A stretch of 64,000 nucleotides of DNA from Moraxellaceae bacterium (GTDB lineage Bacteria; Pseudomonadota; Gammaproteobacteria; Pseudomonadales; Moraxellaceae). The position numbers were made by a program, and so were the translations under genes. How positions within the stretch are numbered: position 1 is the stretch's first letter; every line of letters starts with the position of its first letter. Location of the stretch: assembly GCA_030646295.1 (NCBI GenBank), contig JAUSND010000003.1, positions 124,001-188,000 on the forward strand. The letters are read 5' to 3'. This document shows, piece after piece, positions 7,387 to 20,922 of this stretch. The notes under the pieces were generated by a model. The model ran no database searches. It saw nothing but the letters and a program-made list of their open reading frames with translations, and was not told where the DNA came from.

Positions 7387-9573
7387 ATGCGTGCTCTGGC
7401 TATTATTCCAGTAATGGCAGCAAGCCTGCTGGCTGGCTGTTTTGGTGACAAGGATACCGTGAGCGAGCCAGTGGCACTTGCTGCCGAGGCCCCGGACGCC
7501 TTTCTGACCTACCCCGATACCCAGGCCAGTCTGGCAGCAGGGGCGTACGACATCGTGGTGGGCACCGATGTTGCCGGCCAGTCGGGCAGTTACCGACTGG
7601 TGGTCACGTTTGATGACGGCACCACACAGGCGATCAAGGGCAGCTGGTTGGCGTCGGGTGGTCCGAGCGCCGGTGCGGCGGGCAACGGGCGCCACCAGAT
7701 CACGCTTCCGCGCGCCGGCGGCGTTCGTATCGCGCTGGAATCGGCGGTGGATGGTTATCTTTTCCTGCTGCGCAATGATCATCTGATCGACAGTGATACC
7801 GATGGTGGTGCCAACGGGGAGGCACTGATTGACCGGCCCCTCAGCCTGATCAGCTCGCAAAAATACGGTGAAGCCTACTATGCGGCAGTGGACCCCTCCG
7901 GTGTGCGCCGCACCCTGGCTGAATGGAAAAGCAAAAACGGATTTGATGCCGGCTCCGATAGCCATGTGATTTTCCGTGATGCTTTCGATCTCGGTTATGG
8001 ACGTGACATGTATGCACGTCGTAACCCCGACGGACGCATTGCCGTTTTCGTGAATAATTACGTTGTACGTGTCTTGCCTGGCAGCAGTACCAATTACGGC
8101 CCCCTGAATGTGGAGGCGGCCATTTCACAGGATTCGCGCTATTTGCTGGGCACCAATGCCATCGAGTTCAGCCCTGCCGATGAGGACGCGCCGAACGAAA
8201 ACGGCAGCATGATGATCACCAAGTTCTTCACGTTTGATGCCAGCGGCAAGCGGATTGTCTCGGCTGATCTGGATGGGCGCGGGGTTAAGCACATGCCGGG
8301 CATGTGCTGGGCATGTCATGGTGGCAAACCGGCACCACTGGATGAGTCCGGCAATTTCCAGGTGCAGTCTTTGCGCTCGGCCAAGATGAACATGCTGGAT
8401 GTTGGCCTCCTGGAGTACTCGCCACAGTCGGGTTATCAGCGACCGCAACTGGAGGCCGGTCTGCGCACCATCAATGAGTATGTCGCAGAAACCTATGCCG
8501 TCATGGCGGGCCGTGATGTGAATGATGCGGTGACGGGGGCTGCGCACTGGTCGGCCGCGTTTGCGCAGTCGCTGGCGGCGGGACGTTATGCGGCATCGGC
8601 AACGCATGTTGATGCCTTCGTTCCTGCGGGCTGGACAGCTTCGGTTTCTCGCCCGGAAGGTGTAGAGGCACTCTACAAGCAGGTGGTGGAGCCGCATTGT
8701 ATCGGTTGTCATGCCCTGCAGGGATCGACGGCTGGCGAGAATGTTTCCGATCTTGCCAATGCCATGAACTTCTCCAGCTATGAGAAGTTCATCAGCTATC
8801 GCTCAAAAATCATTGATTACGTTTACCGCCGCGGCAACATGCCGATGTCACTGCGCAATTTCGAACGTTTCTGGAAGGAGCCCGACAAGGCTCCGGCCCT
8901 GCTGGCCACGTATCTCTCCGAGCCGACGCTGTTCAATGCATCGGGTAAAGTGATTCAGCCGGGGCGTCCGGTGGCTCGCCCGGGAAACAGTCGCAGTGTG
9001 AAGACAACGGCCGGGCAGACCGTTCAGCTGGATGGCCGCAGCAGTTATTTTGCGCAGCGTTACCAGTGGCAGATTGTCAGTGCGCCATCCGGCGCTGCCC
9101 TGAGTGATGCCACAACGGCGCGTCCGGTACTGACTGCCCCGGCTAACGGCAACTATGTCATTGCACTGACCGTCAGCAATGGCCGTGGGGCAGATACAGC
9201 GGAAATTACGCTGACCGTGAATGATGCACTGGCCAAGACACCGGGGCAGCTCACCTTTGTCGATGACATCATGCCGATTCTTGGCTCGTCAGGCGGGACC
9301 GCCTGTACCAGTTGTCATAGCAGTGGCGGTGGTTATGCAGGCATCCCCGTGTTCTGGTCGAGTGACAGCGGTCTTTATCGCCGGGTACTGTCACGCATTG
9401 ACTTCCGTGATCCGGAAAACAGCAAGCTGCTGACCCGGCCCACCAGTCTCAACCACGGCGGCGGTGTCCAGTTGAGCATGCTGGTGCCGGCCGACAAGGC
9501 AGACTATGACACGCTGCTCAGCTGGATTCGCGAAGGCGCAGTGTGTGGAAGTGATGCGGCGCTGTGTCCCTGA
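7387..9573 (+). CDS. Lipoprotein with three c-type haem (CxxCH) motifs and a PKD/Ig-like domain
   Basis: A 728 aa predicted lipoprotein. The leader ends in the lipobox LLAGC (Cys about 18) followed by FGDKD, so retention at the outer membrane is likely. Three CxxCH motifs are visible: CWACH (about residue 307), CIGCH (about 438) and CTSCH (about 640). Methionines lie downstream of the second (GNMPMS) and third (LSMLVP) sites and could be axial ligands. A PKD/Ig-like segment (about 540-610, SVKTTAGQTVQLDGRSS) separates the second and third sites, and the final cytochrome-like module ends in WIREGAVCG. The gene starts 2 bases after the barrel gene and is the last of the operon, followed by a strong hairpin. 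Probably a triheme electron-transfer or redox protein; the partner is unknown. Confidence 0.85.
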   Translation: MRALAIIPVMAASLLAGCFGDKDTVSEPVALAAEAPDAFLTYPDTQASLAAGAYDIVVGTDVAGQSGSYRLVVTFDDGTTQAIKGSWLASGGPSAGAAGNGRHQITLPRAGGVRIALESAVDGYLFLLRNDHLIDSDTDGGANGEALIDRPLSLISSQKYGEAYYAAVDPSGVRRTLAEWKSKNGFDAGSDSHVIFRDAFDLGYGRDMYARRNPDGRIAVFVNNYVVRVLPGSSTNYGPLNVEAAISQDSRYLLGTNAIEFSPADEDAPNENGSMMITKFFTFDASGKRIVSADLDGRGVKHMPGMCWACHGGKPAPLDESGNFQVQSLRSAKMNMLDVGLLEYSPQSGYQRPQLEAGLRTINEYVAETYAVMAGRDVNDAVTGAAHWSAAFAQSLAAGRYAASATHVDAFVPAGWTASVSRPEGVEALYKQVVEPHCIGCHALQGSTAGENVSDLANAMNFSSYEKFISYRSKIIDYVYRRGNMPMSLRNFERFWKEPDKAPALLATYLSEPTLFNASGKVIQPGRPVARPGNSRSVKTTAGQTVQLDGRSSYFAQRYQWQIVSAPSGAALSDATTARPVLTAPANGNYVIALTVSNGRGADTAEITLTVNDALAKTPGQLTFVDDIMPILGSSGGTACTSCHSSGGGYAGIPVFWSSDSGLYRRVLSRIDFRDPENSKLLTRPTSLNHGGGVQLSMLVPADKADYDTLLSWIREGAVCGSDAALCP

Positions 9574-9594
9574 TCATGACGTGACAGCATGAAC

Positions 9595-9626
9595 AAAAGT
9601 CCCGGCATGCCGGGACTTTTCTTTTC
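9595..9626. terminator. Bidirectional rho-independent terminator
   Basis: AAAAGTCCCGGC/GCCGGGACTTTT forms a near-perfect palindrome with a central AT, flanked by A and T tracts. It sits between the convergent triheme lipoprotein gene and the metallopeptidase gene and can serve both. Confidence 0.85.
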
Positions 9627-10650
9627 AGCTTCGGTACCAGCGCACCAGGGCTTCGTGCCGGTACCGTTTGCGCAGTTCGCCCTGCGGTAGCCATTTCTCA
9701 TGGGCACAGGCCGCCTCGATCAGAAAATCAAACAGGGTGATATGACGGCGCAAGACGCGTTCCTGCCGGTGCGGCAGGATCGGATTGAAATGGCCGAACC
9801 ACGAGAAAAGCTGTCGCGGGTTTTTCTTCATCCACAGCCAGGACCCCATTTCCAGCGTAAACGGCAAAAAAGTCCCGCCATGTGCCGACAGGTATTCATC
9901 ATAAAGAAAATCCCACAGGTCGCCGTGTGTCGTGTAGCTCACCGACTGTGGTTCCATGATGTAGAAGCTGTGGTTGGGGTAGGTGCGGTTGAACAGGGCG
10001 CGCAGGGCAAAGGCATCGGGCAGATTGGGTGCTGGCTCCGTACTGCGTGCGTAGGGAAACCAGATGCGGTCACGAAAACCAAAGCCGGAGTGACAGTCCA
10101 TTGCCATGGAAAAGGCATGGCTGTGCAGCCGCTCACGTACAACACGAAAAAGTGCCTGCGCCTCGACGGGAACCTCATCCCCGACGCGACCCCGGTACCA
10201 GGGCAGTCGCTCACTGAAGCGGTGACCGCCGACCAGGAAGGGAACCCGGCTGTTTGCATCCTGAGGGGCACTGCGCATGAGGTCCACACCCGCGGGATTG
10301 GCGCGTGTGCTGAGCAACAGCCCACCGGGATTCACCATCGGCATGAACACCAGCCTCATTCTGCCGAGCAGGCTGGCGAAGTGCTCGTCCCACTCCAGTC
10401 GCGTCAGCAACGTCTGCAGCCAGGCAATCAGCACCTGCGTGCCGATGCGCTCCATGCCATGCACGCCGCCAAAAAATCCGATTGCCGGAACTTCGGGTGA
10501 GGTGCTGCCCATTTCCAGACACCAGATGGGTAACTCCTCATCCTGGACAGTGACCGAGGAAATGGCGTCGGCACGCAGCCAGGGCGATGCACGTTCAAGC
10601 AGCGTATTGAGCAGCTGCAATTCGGGAAAGCGGTGATCGAGTGATGACAT
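9625..10650 (-). CDS. M14/AstE-like zinc carboxypeptidase or deacylase
   Basis: A 341 aa cytoplasmic protein (no signal peptide) resembling M14 zinc carboxypeptidases of the succinylglutamate desuccinylase/DUF2817 type. The zinc-binding HxxE pair is in GGVHGMERIG, the third ligand candidate is the histidine of AMDCHSGFG, and a catalytic glutamate is likely in FTLEMGSW. The NPGG segment of M14 enzymes is also present. The substrate is unknown: an amide or peptide bond with a free carboxylate end would fit. ATG 10650 is preferred over an upstream TTG extension (to 10731) because alignment-like features begin there; its ribosome site is weak. It stands alone between two terminators, convergent with the haem operon. 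Confidence 0.75.
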   Translation of the reverse strand: MSSLDHRFPELQLLNTLLERASPWLRADAISSVTVQDEELPIWCLEMGSTSPEVPAIGFFGGVHGMERIGTQVLIAWLQTLLTRLEWDEHFASLLGRMRLVFMPMVNPGGLLLSTRANPAGVDLMRSAPQDANSRVPFLVGGHRFSERLPWYRGRVGDEVPVEAQALFRVVRERLHSHAFSMAMDCHSGFGFRDRIWFPYARSTEPAPNLPDAFALRALFNRTYPNHSFYIMEPQSVSYTTHGDLWDFLYDEYLSAHGGTFLPFTLEMGSWLWMKKNPRQLFSWFGHFNPILPHRQERVLRRHITLFDFLIEAACAHEKWLPQGELRKRYRHEALVRWYRS

Positions 10651-10756
10651 GACCGGCCATGCGCCATCGTGATGAATGCACAGCAGGATGCGACAGATTG
10701 ATGACGGCGACGTGACAGCTGGTCGTGACAAACAGCGATGCAGCAGATGCCGGATA

Positions 10757-10786
10757 AAAAAAGACCCGGGAGGTCCCGGGTCTTTT
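10757..10786 (-). terminator. Rho-independent terminator of gltBD
   Basis: An 8-bp perfect stem, GACCCGGG (10763-10770) with CCCGGGTC (10775-10782), has a four-base loop. Read on the minus strand it is followed by seven T, ending the gltBD transcript. Confidence 0.88.
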
Positions 10787-10803
10787 CTGGCACAGCAAGC
10801 TGA

Positions 10804-12270
10804 TCAGCGTGGCAGCGTGGTCGCACCCATCAGGTACTGGTCCACGGCACGGGCCGCCTGACGGCCTTCGCGAATGGCCCACACCACCAGGGACTGGCCG
10901 CGGCGCATGTCGCCGGCAGCAAACACCTTGTCGACATTGGTGCGGTAACCGCCGTCGTCTTCGGTGGTCGCTTTGGCATTGCCGCGCGCATCCTTGTCCA
11001 CGCCAAAGCCGGCGAGAATGGTCTCGACCGGGCTGACAAAGCCCATGGCCAGCAGCACCAGATCAGCCTTGAGCACCTGCTCGGTGCCGGGGACTTCACT
11101 GAACTTGCCGTCCTTGAACTCGACGCGCACGGTCTTCACACCGGTGACCTTGCCGTTCTCACCAATGAACTCCTTGGTGGAGATGGCAAACTCGCGCTCG
11201 CAGCCTTCTTCATGGCTGGAGGAGGTGCGCAGCTTCAGCGGCCAGTACGGCCAGGTCAGCGGACGGTTTTCTTCAACCGGCGGACGCGGCATCACTTCAA
11301 ACTGGATGACGCTCACGGCGCCATGACGGTTGGAGGTACCCACGCAGTCAGAGCCGGTGTCGCCACCACCAATGACGATGACGTGCTTGCCATCAGCGCG
11401 CAGTTGATCCTTGAGCTTGCCGCCACGGTTGATCTTGTTCTGCTGGGGCAGGAACTCCATGGCGAAATGAATGCCATCCAGTTCGCGGCCCGGTACAGGC
11501 AGATCGCGTGACTGCTCGGCACCACCGCTCAGCAGCACCGCATCAAAGTCCTTCTTCAGCTGTTCGGGACTGATGGTGGTGGTGGCCCAGTTGGTTACCT
11601 TGCTGCCCTTGGGCATTTCGCCAATCAGGGTATTGGTGCGGAACACCACGCCTTCGGCTTCCATCTGCTTGACGCGCAGATCGATGTGCGACTTGTCCAT
11701 CTTGAAGTCAGGAATGCCAAAGCGCATCAGGCCGCCCACGGCATCATTCTTCTCGAACACGGTCACTTCATGGCCGGCACGTGCCAGCTGCTGGGCAGCG
11801 GCCAGACCGGCAGGGCCGGAGCCAACAATCGCAATCTTCTTGCCGGTCTTGATGATGGCCGGCTGTGGAACCACCCAGCCTTCTGCCCAGGCACGGTCAA
11901 TGATCGCGTGCTCGATGGACTTGATGCCCACGGCGTCATCGTTCACGTTCAGTGTGCACGCCGCCTCGCACGGAGCCGGGCAGATGCGGCCGGTAAACTC
12001 CGGGAAGTTGTTGGTGCTGTGCAACACGGTAATCGCGTTCTTCCAGTCGCCCTGGTACACCAGGTCGTTGAAGTCCGGGATGATGTTGTTGACCGGGCAA
12101 CCGTTGTTGCAGAAGGGGATGCCGCAATCCATGCAGCGTGCCCCCTGGATCTTGGCCTCTTCAGGCGTCAGGCCGATCACAAACTCCTTGTAGTTCTTCA
12201 GGCGCTGTTCAGCAGGCGGGTAGCCCTCTTCCAGACGCTCGAATTCCAGAAAGCCAGTCACTTTACCCAT
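10804..12270 (-). CDS. gltD: Glutamate synthase (NADPH) small subunit
   Basis: Beta subunit of NADPH-GOGAT. It takes electrons from NADPH through FAD and passes them to the large subunit, which makes two glutamates from glutamine and 2-oxoglutarate. At 488 aa it has the usual length. N-terminal cysteine clusters for 4Fe-4S centres are visible ([14 protein letters not shown], about 42-55, and CPAPCEAAC, about 97-105). The FAD-binding [11 protein letters not shown] lies near residue 150 and the NADPH-binding [10 protein letters not shown] near 300. It follows gltB after 25 bases in the same operon, with AGAGGAG before ATG 12270. A strong terminator follows the stop. Cytoplasmic. Confidence 0.97.
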   Translation of the reverse strand: MGKVTGFLEFERLEEGYPPAEQRLKNYKEFVIGLTPEEAKIQGARCMDCGIPFCNNGCPVNNIIPDFNDLVYQGDWKNAITVLHSTNNFPEFTGRICPAPCEAACTLNVNDDAVGIKSIEHAIIDRAWAEGWVVPQPAIIKTGKKIAIVGSGPAGLAAAQQLARAGHEVTVFEKNDAVGGLMRFGIPDFKMDKSHIDLRVKQMEAEGVVFRTNTLIGEMPKGSKVTNWATTTISPEQLKKDFDAVLLSGGAEQSRDLPVPGRELDGIHFAMEFLPQQNKINRGGKLKDQLRADGKHVIVIGGGDTGSDCVGTSNRHGAVSVIQFEVMPRPPVEENRPLTWPYWPLKLRTSSSHEEGCEREFAISTKEFIGENGKVTGVKTVRVEFKDGKFSEVPGTEQVLKADLVLLAMGFVSPVETILAGFGVDKDARGNAKATTEDDGGYRTNVDKVFAAGDMRRGQSLVVWAIREGRQAARAVDQYLMGATTLPR

Positions 12271-12295
12271 TTTCGTGAACTCCTCTTGGTCCGGA

Positions 12296-17017
<4,722 letters not shown>

Positions 17018-17100
17018 GAGGGCGCTCCTGCGTGGAGGAAAAAACGACAATTTCGGACGGAGGAGAATACTCCTTCACGCCCCTCCCTCCAAATCCTATT

Positions 17101-17165
17101 AAATAGGGTCAGAACCTAATTAAGCGATCAGGCAAGGGCTGCGCTTGTTTAAATGGGGACATATC
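17101..17165. repeat. Two related 15-base repeats beside the RAYT gene
   Basis: AAATAGGGTCAGAAC (17101-17115) and AAATGGGGACATATC (17151-17165) share 10 of 15 positions and lie 35 bases apart in the gltB upstream region. The second overlaps the transposase stop codon. Short GGGTCAG/GGGACA boxes like these often accompany Y1-type REP transposases and may be recognition or end sequences. The assignment is by eye and tentative. Confidence 0.5.
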
Positions 17166-17853
17166 AGTGCTGTTTTCTGGGGCGCCCACGCGGCCGGGGC
17201 TGAAGCGGACGGTCAACCTGGTCCTGAAGACGTGTCAGTGTGGCTTCTTCAGCCAGTGCCCAACCTTTGTGCGTTGCCTCGGCCAGTTGCCGGATGATGG
17301 CAAGTGACAGGCCGTCGTCCAGGCGTCGGCGCCAGCCGGCCTGACGTTCGAACGGCGTATTGCCCAGTGCCCAGAACAGGACATGGTCCATGATGAGCGG
17401 GTCGGTGCGTCGCCCAAGATGATGGGCAATACTGGACCAGTGATAGTCCTCGGCCCGATGGGCGGCATGAGTCCGCTGGGCATGCAGTTCAATAAACACC
17501 ATGCAGCTGAACAGGTAGCGGGTCGGGTCAATGATGGTGGCACGGTAACGCCCCGCCCAGAGCCCGCCCTGACGCTGATGGCGGCGATTGAAGCCGGCGA
17601 CATAGCGACGGCCCAGTGCCTGCATGCTCAGGGAAAGGGCATCCCCCTGTTGCGGGGTTGCCAGCAGATGCAGGTGGTCGTCCAGCAGGGAGTAGGCATG
17701 GATGGCCAGGCCGTATTCGCGTGATGCATCGCGCAGGATGTCGAGCAGACGTTGCCGGTCCTCGTCATCACGCACCAGTGTCTGGCCTTCCTGCGCGCGC
17801 AGGACAACCATGTAGGGCCAGTCGGTCAGCTCAACGCGGCGCAGGCGTGCCAT
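17164..17853 (-). CDS. REP-associated tyrosine transposase (RAYT, Y1_Tnp/IS200-like)
   Basis: A 229 aa protein of the IS200/RAYT relaxase-like family, which cuts and rejoins single-stranded DNA at REP-type hairpins. The metal-binding HUH pair is in LLDDHLHLL (His60, His62). A conserved ALGRRYVAGFNRRH and GGLWAGRYRA follow, one of which may hold the catalytic tyrosine. The tail RPRGRPRKQH is a basic, AT-hook-like end often seen in this group. The frame is intact, so the protein may be active. No full insertion sequence ends are obvious; single domesticated copies are common. Neighbouring repeats at 17101-17165 and a hairpin at 17970-18000 are candidate targets. The gene lies just upstream of gltB and downstream of a small outer-membrane gene. 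Confidence 0.88.
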   Translation of the reverse strand: MARLRRVELTDWPYMVVLRAQEGQTLVRDDEDRQRLLDILRDASREYGLAIHAYSLLDDHLHLLATPQQGDALSLSMQALGRRYVAGFNRRHQRQGGLWAGRYRATIIDPTRYLFSCMVFIELHAQRTHAAHRAEDYHWSSIAHHLGRRTDPLIMDHVLFWALGNTPFERQAGWRRRLDDGLSLAIIRQLAEATHKGWALAEEATLTRLQDQVDRPLQPRPRGRPRKQH

Positions 17854-17969
17854 GACGACTCCGGTGCAGGCTCTCGGCTGGTGTAATGATGGTCATGGCA
17901 ATCCCGCATTGCATGGTCACGGTATCGATGGTCACTGTGCCGATGACGGGGGAGCGGGCAGGGCAGATG

Positions 17970-18000
17970 CCCGCGACGCGGGACGGTGCCGCATCGCGGG
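17970..18000. repeat. GC-rich hairpin, REP-like or terminator-like
   Basis: CCCGCGA (17970-17976) pairs exactly with TCGCGGG (17994-18000). There is no T tract on either side, so it is a poor rho-independent terminator. It lies between the RAYT gene and the end of the small outer-membrane gene and could be a REP-type target or a transcript-end structure. Confidence 0.45.
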
Positions 18001-18011
18001 GGGCAGGGCGC

Positions 18012-18503
18012 TCAGTACAGCAGGCCGAATCCGATGCTGAAGTTATCGAAGCGCTCATCATCCTCGTAGTTTTCCATTGCCACGGTCCAGGTGATGCGAT
18101 TGCCCAGGCTGATGTTGTAGCGATTGCGCTTGGTGCCTGTGAAGAAGTCGGCAAGATAGGTCAGGTTGAGGTCATGGCGGATACGGTACACCGTTCCTTC
18201 GCTGCTCATGCCGGCCTGCAACTGGAGCAGGTTGGAGAAACCGACACCGGCAAAGGCCGTATCAACGGTCTCGCCGTCAAAATCCTTGTGGGCAACCCCC
18301 AGGTTCAGGAAGCTGCGCGTGTAGTTGGCATCCAGGAAGTAGCCGGTGCCCACGCCAGTCTCATCCCTGCGGCTGTCAACACGACCGGCTGATAACAGCA
18401 GTCTTGGCACAAGACTGGGGTCCAGCGGGGCGGCAAAGGCTGCGGGTACCGGCAGCAGCAGGCTGAGCAGCAGGGCTGCAAGGGCGGGTCCCTGAAAACG
18501 CAT
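18012..18503 (-). CDS. Small outer-membrane beta-barrel-like protein
   Basis: A 163 aa exported protein. A clear signal peptide (MRFQGPALAALLLSLLLP, cleavage near AFAA) precedes a chain of alternating polar and hydrophobic strands, such as TGYFLDANYTRSFLNLGV and NRYNISLGNRITWTVAME, ending in GFGLLY. The terminal tyrosine after an amphipathic strand suggests Bam-dependent insertion of a small barrel, perhaps 8 strands. I do not recognise the family and assign no function. It is divergent from the antiporter gene, with about 170 bases between them for two promoters. Confidence 0.7.
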   Translation of the reverse strand: MRFQGPALAALLLSLLLPVPAAFAAPLDPSLVPRLLLSAGRVDSRRDETGVGTGYFLDANYTRSFLNLGVAHKDFDGETVDTAFAGVGFSNLLQLQAGMSSEGTVYRIRHDLNLTYLADFFTGTKRNRYNISLGNRITWTVAMENYEDDERFDNFSIGFGLLY

Positions 18504-18675
18504 GGCGTGTCCTCTTTTATTGTTGTTCTCACGGTCTGGCAGGCAGACGCGGCATCGATTATGCCTTCATGAGTCGCCGGATGCCACGCTTGCCGGCGGT
18601 CACGGTGGCCAAATGGTCTATGCTGAGTCATTCCGGCCATTTTGCCTGACCGATGCGCTCTCCCGGAATGCCCGC

Positions 18676-19845
18676 ATGAATGAACACAACCTGCTGGACG
18701 CATTTTTCCTGATCTTCTCCGGCGCTGCTGTCCTGGCGACGCTGGCCCTGTTCACACGCCAGCCGGTCCTGATCGCCTATATCGTGCTGGGGGCGCTCAT
18801 CGGGCCTTATGGCCTGGGGTTTGTCACGGACATCGGGTTGCTGCAACAGGTGTCGGGCATCGGGATCATGTTTCTGCTTTTCCTGATCGGGCTGGACATG
18901 GAGCTCTCGGCCCTGATGGCCGTGATCCGTGAGTCGGCGCTGGTCAATCTGGCCAGTTCAGTCATTTTTTTCATTGTCGGTGCACTGGTGACGCATGCTT
19001 TCGGGTTCTCGTTGGTCGAGGCGGTCATCGTCGGGTTGGCCATGCTTAATCCCAGTACGATCGTGGCGCTGAAACTGCTGCCGACCACCGTGCTGCATCA
19101 CCGTCGTACCGGTGAGCTCATCATCGGCATTTCGCTGCTGCAGGACTTGCTGGCCCTGCTGGCCATATCACTGATCCCGGTGATGGCGGGTGCAAACACC
19201 GTGCCTGTCGACATGCTCAAACTGGTGGTGGCCATGCCGGTCCTGCTGGTGCTGTCGTACGTGGTGGTGAAACGTGTGCTGGAGCCACTCATCATGCGCT
19301 TCGACAGGTTTCACGAGTATATTTTCCTGCTGGCCATCGGCTGGTGTCTCGGCGTGGCCACACTGTCAAATGCGATGGGGCTGTCGCGTGAAACCGGGGC
19401 GTTTATTGCCGGCATTTCGCTGGCCAGTTCGCCGATTGCCCAGTTCATTGCCCTTAACCTGCGGCCTTTGCGTGATTTTTTTCTGGTGCTGTTTTTCTTT
19501 GCGCTCGGGGCCGGCTTTGACAGCGGGATTCTGCCGCAGATCATTGGCCCGGCCCTGCTGCTGACGCTGGTTGTGGTGGGGATAAAACCGGTGGTTTACC
19601 GCTTTTTGCTGGGCAGGTTGAGTGAACGACCGGAGCTGGCCTGGGATGTCGGCTTCAGGCTGGGGCAGGTCAGCGAGTTTTCACTGCTGATTGCGCTTAC
19701 CGCTGTACAGGCGGCGCTGATCAGTCAGGCCGCGTCCTTCCTCATTCAGGCGATAGTCATCATGAGCTTTGTGGTGTCGAGCTATATCGTCATCTTCAAT
19801 TTTCCCAACCCGATTGCCGTTTCCGAGCGCCTGCGGCGGGATTGA
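18676..19845 (+). CDS. Monovalent cation:proton antiporter (CPA2/KefB-like, membrane domain only)
   Basis: A 389 aa inner-membrane protein of about 12 helices, similar to the Na+/H+ exchanger domain of CPA2 antiporters (KefB/KefC/RosB type). Family-like segments are ARQPVLIAYIVLG-type helix 2 (here TRQPVLIAYIVLGALIGPYG), FLLFLIGLDMEL, and SRETGAFIAGISLASSP. It ends after the membrane domain (VVSSYIVIFNFPNPI) and lacks the RCK/TrkA-N regulatory domain of KefB/C, so control differs from those K+ efflux systems. The ion is uncertain. The open frame extends upstream to 18502, but that part overlaps the divergent gene and lacks membrane or coding character; ATG 18676 begins the first amphipathic helix. 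Confidence 0.85.
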   Translation: MNEHNLLDAFFLIFSGAAVLATLALFTRQPVLIAYIVLGALIGPYGLGFVTDIGLLQQVSGIGIMFLLFLIGLDMELSALMAVIRESALVNLASSVIFFIVGALVTHAFGFSLVEAVIVGLAMLNPSTIVALKLLPTTVLHHRRTGELIIGISLLQDLLALLAISLIPVMAGANTVPVDMLKLVVAMPVLLVLSYVVVKRVLEPLIMRFDRFHEYIFLLAIGWCLGVATLSNAMGLSRETGAFIAGISLASSPIAQFIALNLRPLRDFFLVLFFFALGAGFDSGILPQIIGPALLLTLVVVGIKPVVYRFLLGRLSERPELAWDVGFRLGQVSEFSLLIALTAVQAALISQAASFLIQAIVIMSFVVSSYIVIFNFPNPIAVSERLRRD

Positions 19846-20010
19846 CGGGTGCATCGTCAGTAGCGTCGGCCAGTACGTCGGGTTGTCAGCCGGCAACAGG
19901 TAATTCGTAATTGATCTAGTCCTGTGTGCACGCGGGTCTATGCTGAATGCAAATCCGGGCGGCATGCATTTTCATGCGGCCTGATGAGTGTCTGGCAAGA
20001 GGAAATCATC

Positions 20011-20895
20011 ATGAACAGGCGGATGATGGCATTGATTTGTATGGGCGCCTTGCTGGCGGCGTGTGGTGGCGATGACAGCACTCCTCGCACGGGCGAGTTG
20101 AATCTTCAGGTAACAGATGCTCCCGTCGACACTGCCGAGCAGGTCGTCATCAGGTTTACCGGGATCAGTTACAAGCCTGCCGGTGGCGCACCGTTGCAGG
20201 TCGTGTTTGACGCACCGAAGGATATCGACCTGCTGGCGCTTGCCGGTGGGGATGCAGCCCCGCTGGTGAGTAATGCGGTCCTGCCCGCCGGGGCCTATGA
20301 GTGGCTGCGTCTGGATGTAGATGCAGCGTTCGATACGATTTATGACTCGTACATAGTGATTGCCGGTAACCAGTATGAATTGCGCGTGCCCAGTGGCTCG
20401 GAAAGCGGCCTGAAACTGAACGGCGGATTCACCGTGCCGCAAGGTGGTGCTGCCAGCTATACACTCGATTTCGATTTGCGGCGCTCCATCGTCGAACCGG
20501 TTGGCCAGCCTGGTTATTTCCTCAAGCCAGTGATCCGCATGGTGAATAATGCACAAGTCGGTACGCTTGCCGGAGTGGTGGATGGCGCACTGGTTGCGTT
20601 GGCATGCACGGGCAGCGCCACCGGCGCGGTGTATCTCTATCAGGGAGCGGATGTGACGCCGGATGATGTGGACGGTCTGGATGCAGAGCCAATCGCTTCG
20701 GGCTCGGTGGCCATGCAGGGGGATGGCAATTACCACTACACCATCGCCTTTCTGAGTCCGGGCAGTTATACCGCGACCTACACCTGTGATACGGCAACTG
20801 ATGTGCCGGAAAGCAGCGAACTGCTGGCGTATGCGGGGACCACCAATGTGGTTATCAGCACTGGCGTGACGACCACACAGGACTTCCTGCCCTGA
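20011..20895 (+). CDS. DUF4382 lipoprotein
   Basis: A 294 aa predicted lipoprotein: MNRRMMALICMGALLAAC is a type II signal with lipobox LAAC (Cys18), followed by GGDDS. The body matches the DUF4382 pattern: GELNLQVTDAPVDTAEQVVI near the N-terminus, a long Ig-like beta region, and a KPVIRMV segment near residue 175. A C-terminal part with two cysteines (LACTGS, YTCDTA) resembles a carboxypeptidase-regulatory-like fold. Function unknown. AAGAGGAAATC precedes ATG 20011, which decides the start over an upstream extension. Monocistronic and convergent with corA. Confidence 0.85.
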   Translation: MNRRMMALICMGALLAACGGDDSTPRTGELNLQVTDAPVDTAEQVVIRFTGISYKPAGGAPLQVVFDAPKDIDLLALAGGDAAPLVSNAVLPAGAYEWLRLDVDAAFDTIYDSYIVIAGNQYELRVPSGSESGLKLNGGFTVPQGGAASYTLDFDLRRSIVEPVGQPGYFLKPVIRMVNNAQVGTLAGVVDGALVALACTGSATGAVYLYQGADVTPDDVDGLDAEPIASGSVAMQGDGNYHYTIAFLSPGSYTATYTCDTATDVPESSELLAYAGTTNVVISTGVTTTQDFLP

Positions 20896-20922
20896 TGTTC
20901 GGGCGCTGTCCGGGTTGAACGC

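Noticed and set aside
2763-9573. MtrCAB-type extracellular electron conduit
   Set aside because: The barrel (296 aa) is far smaller than MtrB and there is no decaheme protein; only four CxxCH sites in total. Kept as a distinct, unnamed complex.
17854-18011. Complete insertion sequence around the RAYT gene
   Set aside because: No matching terminal inverted repeats or target duplications were found around the gene.
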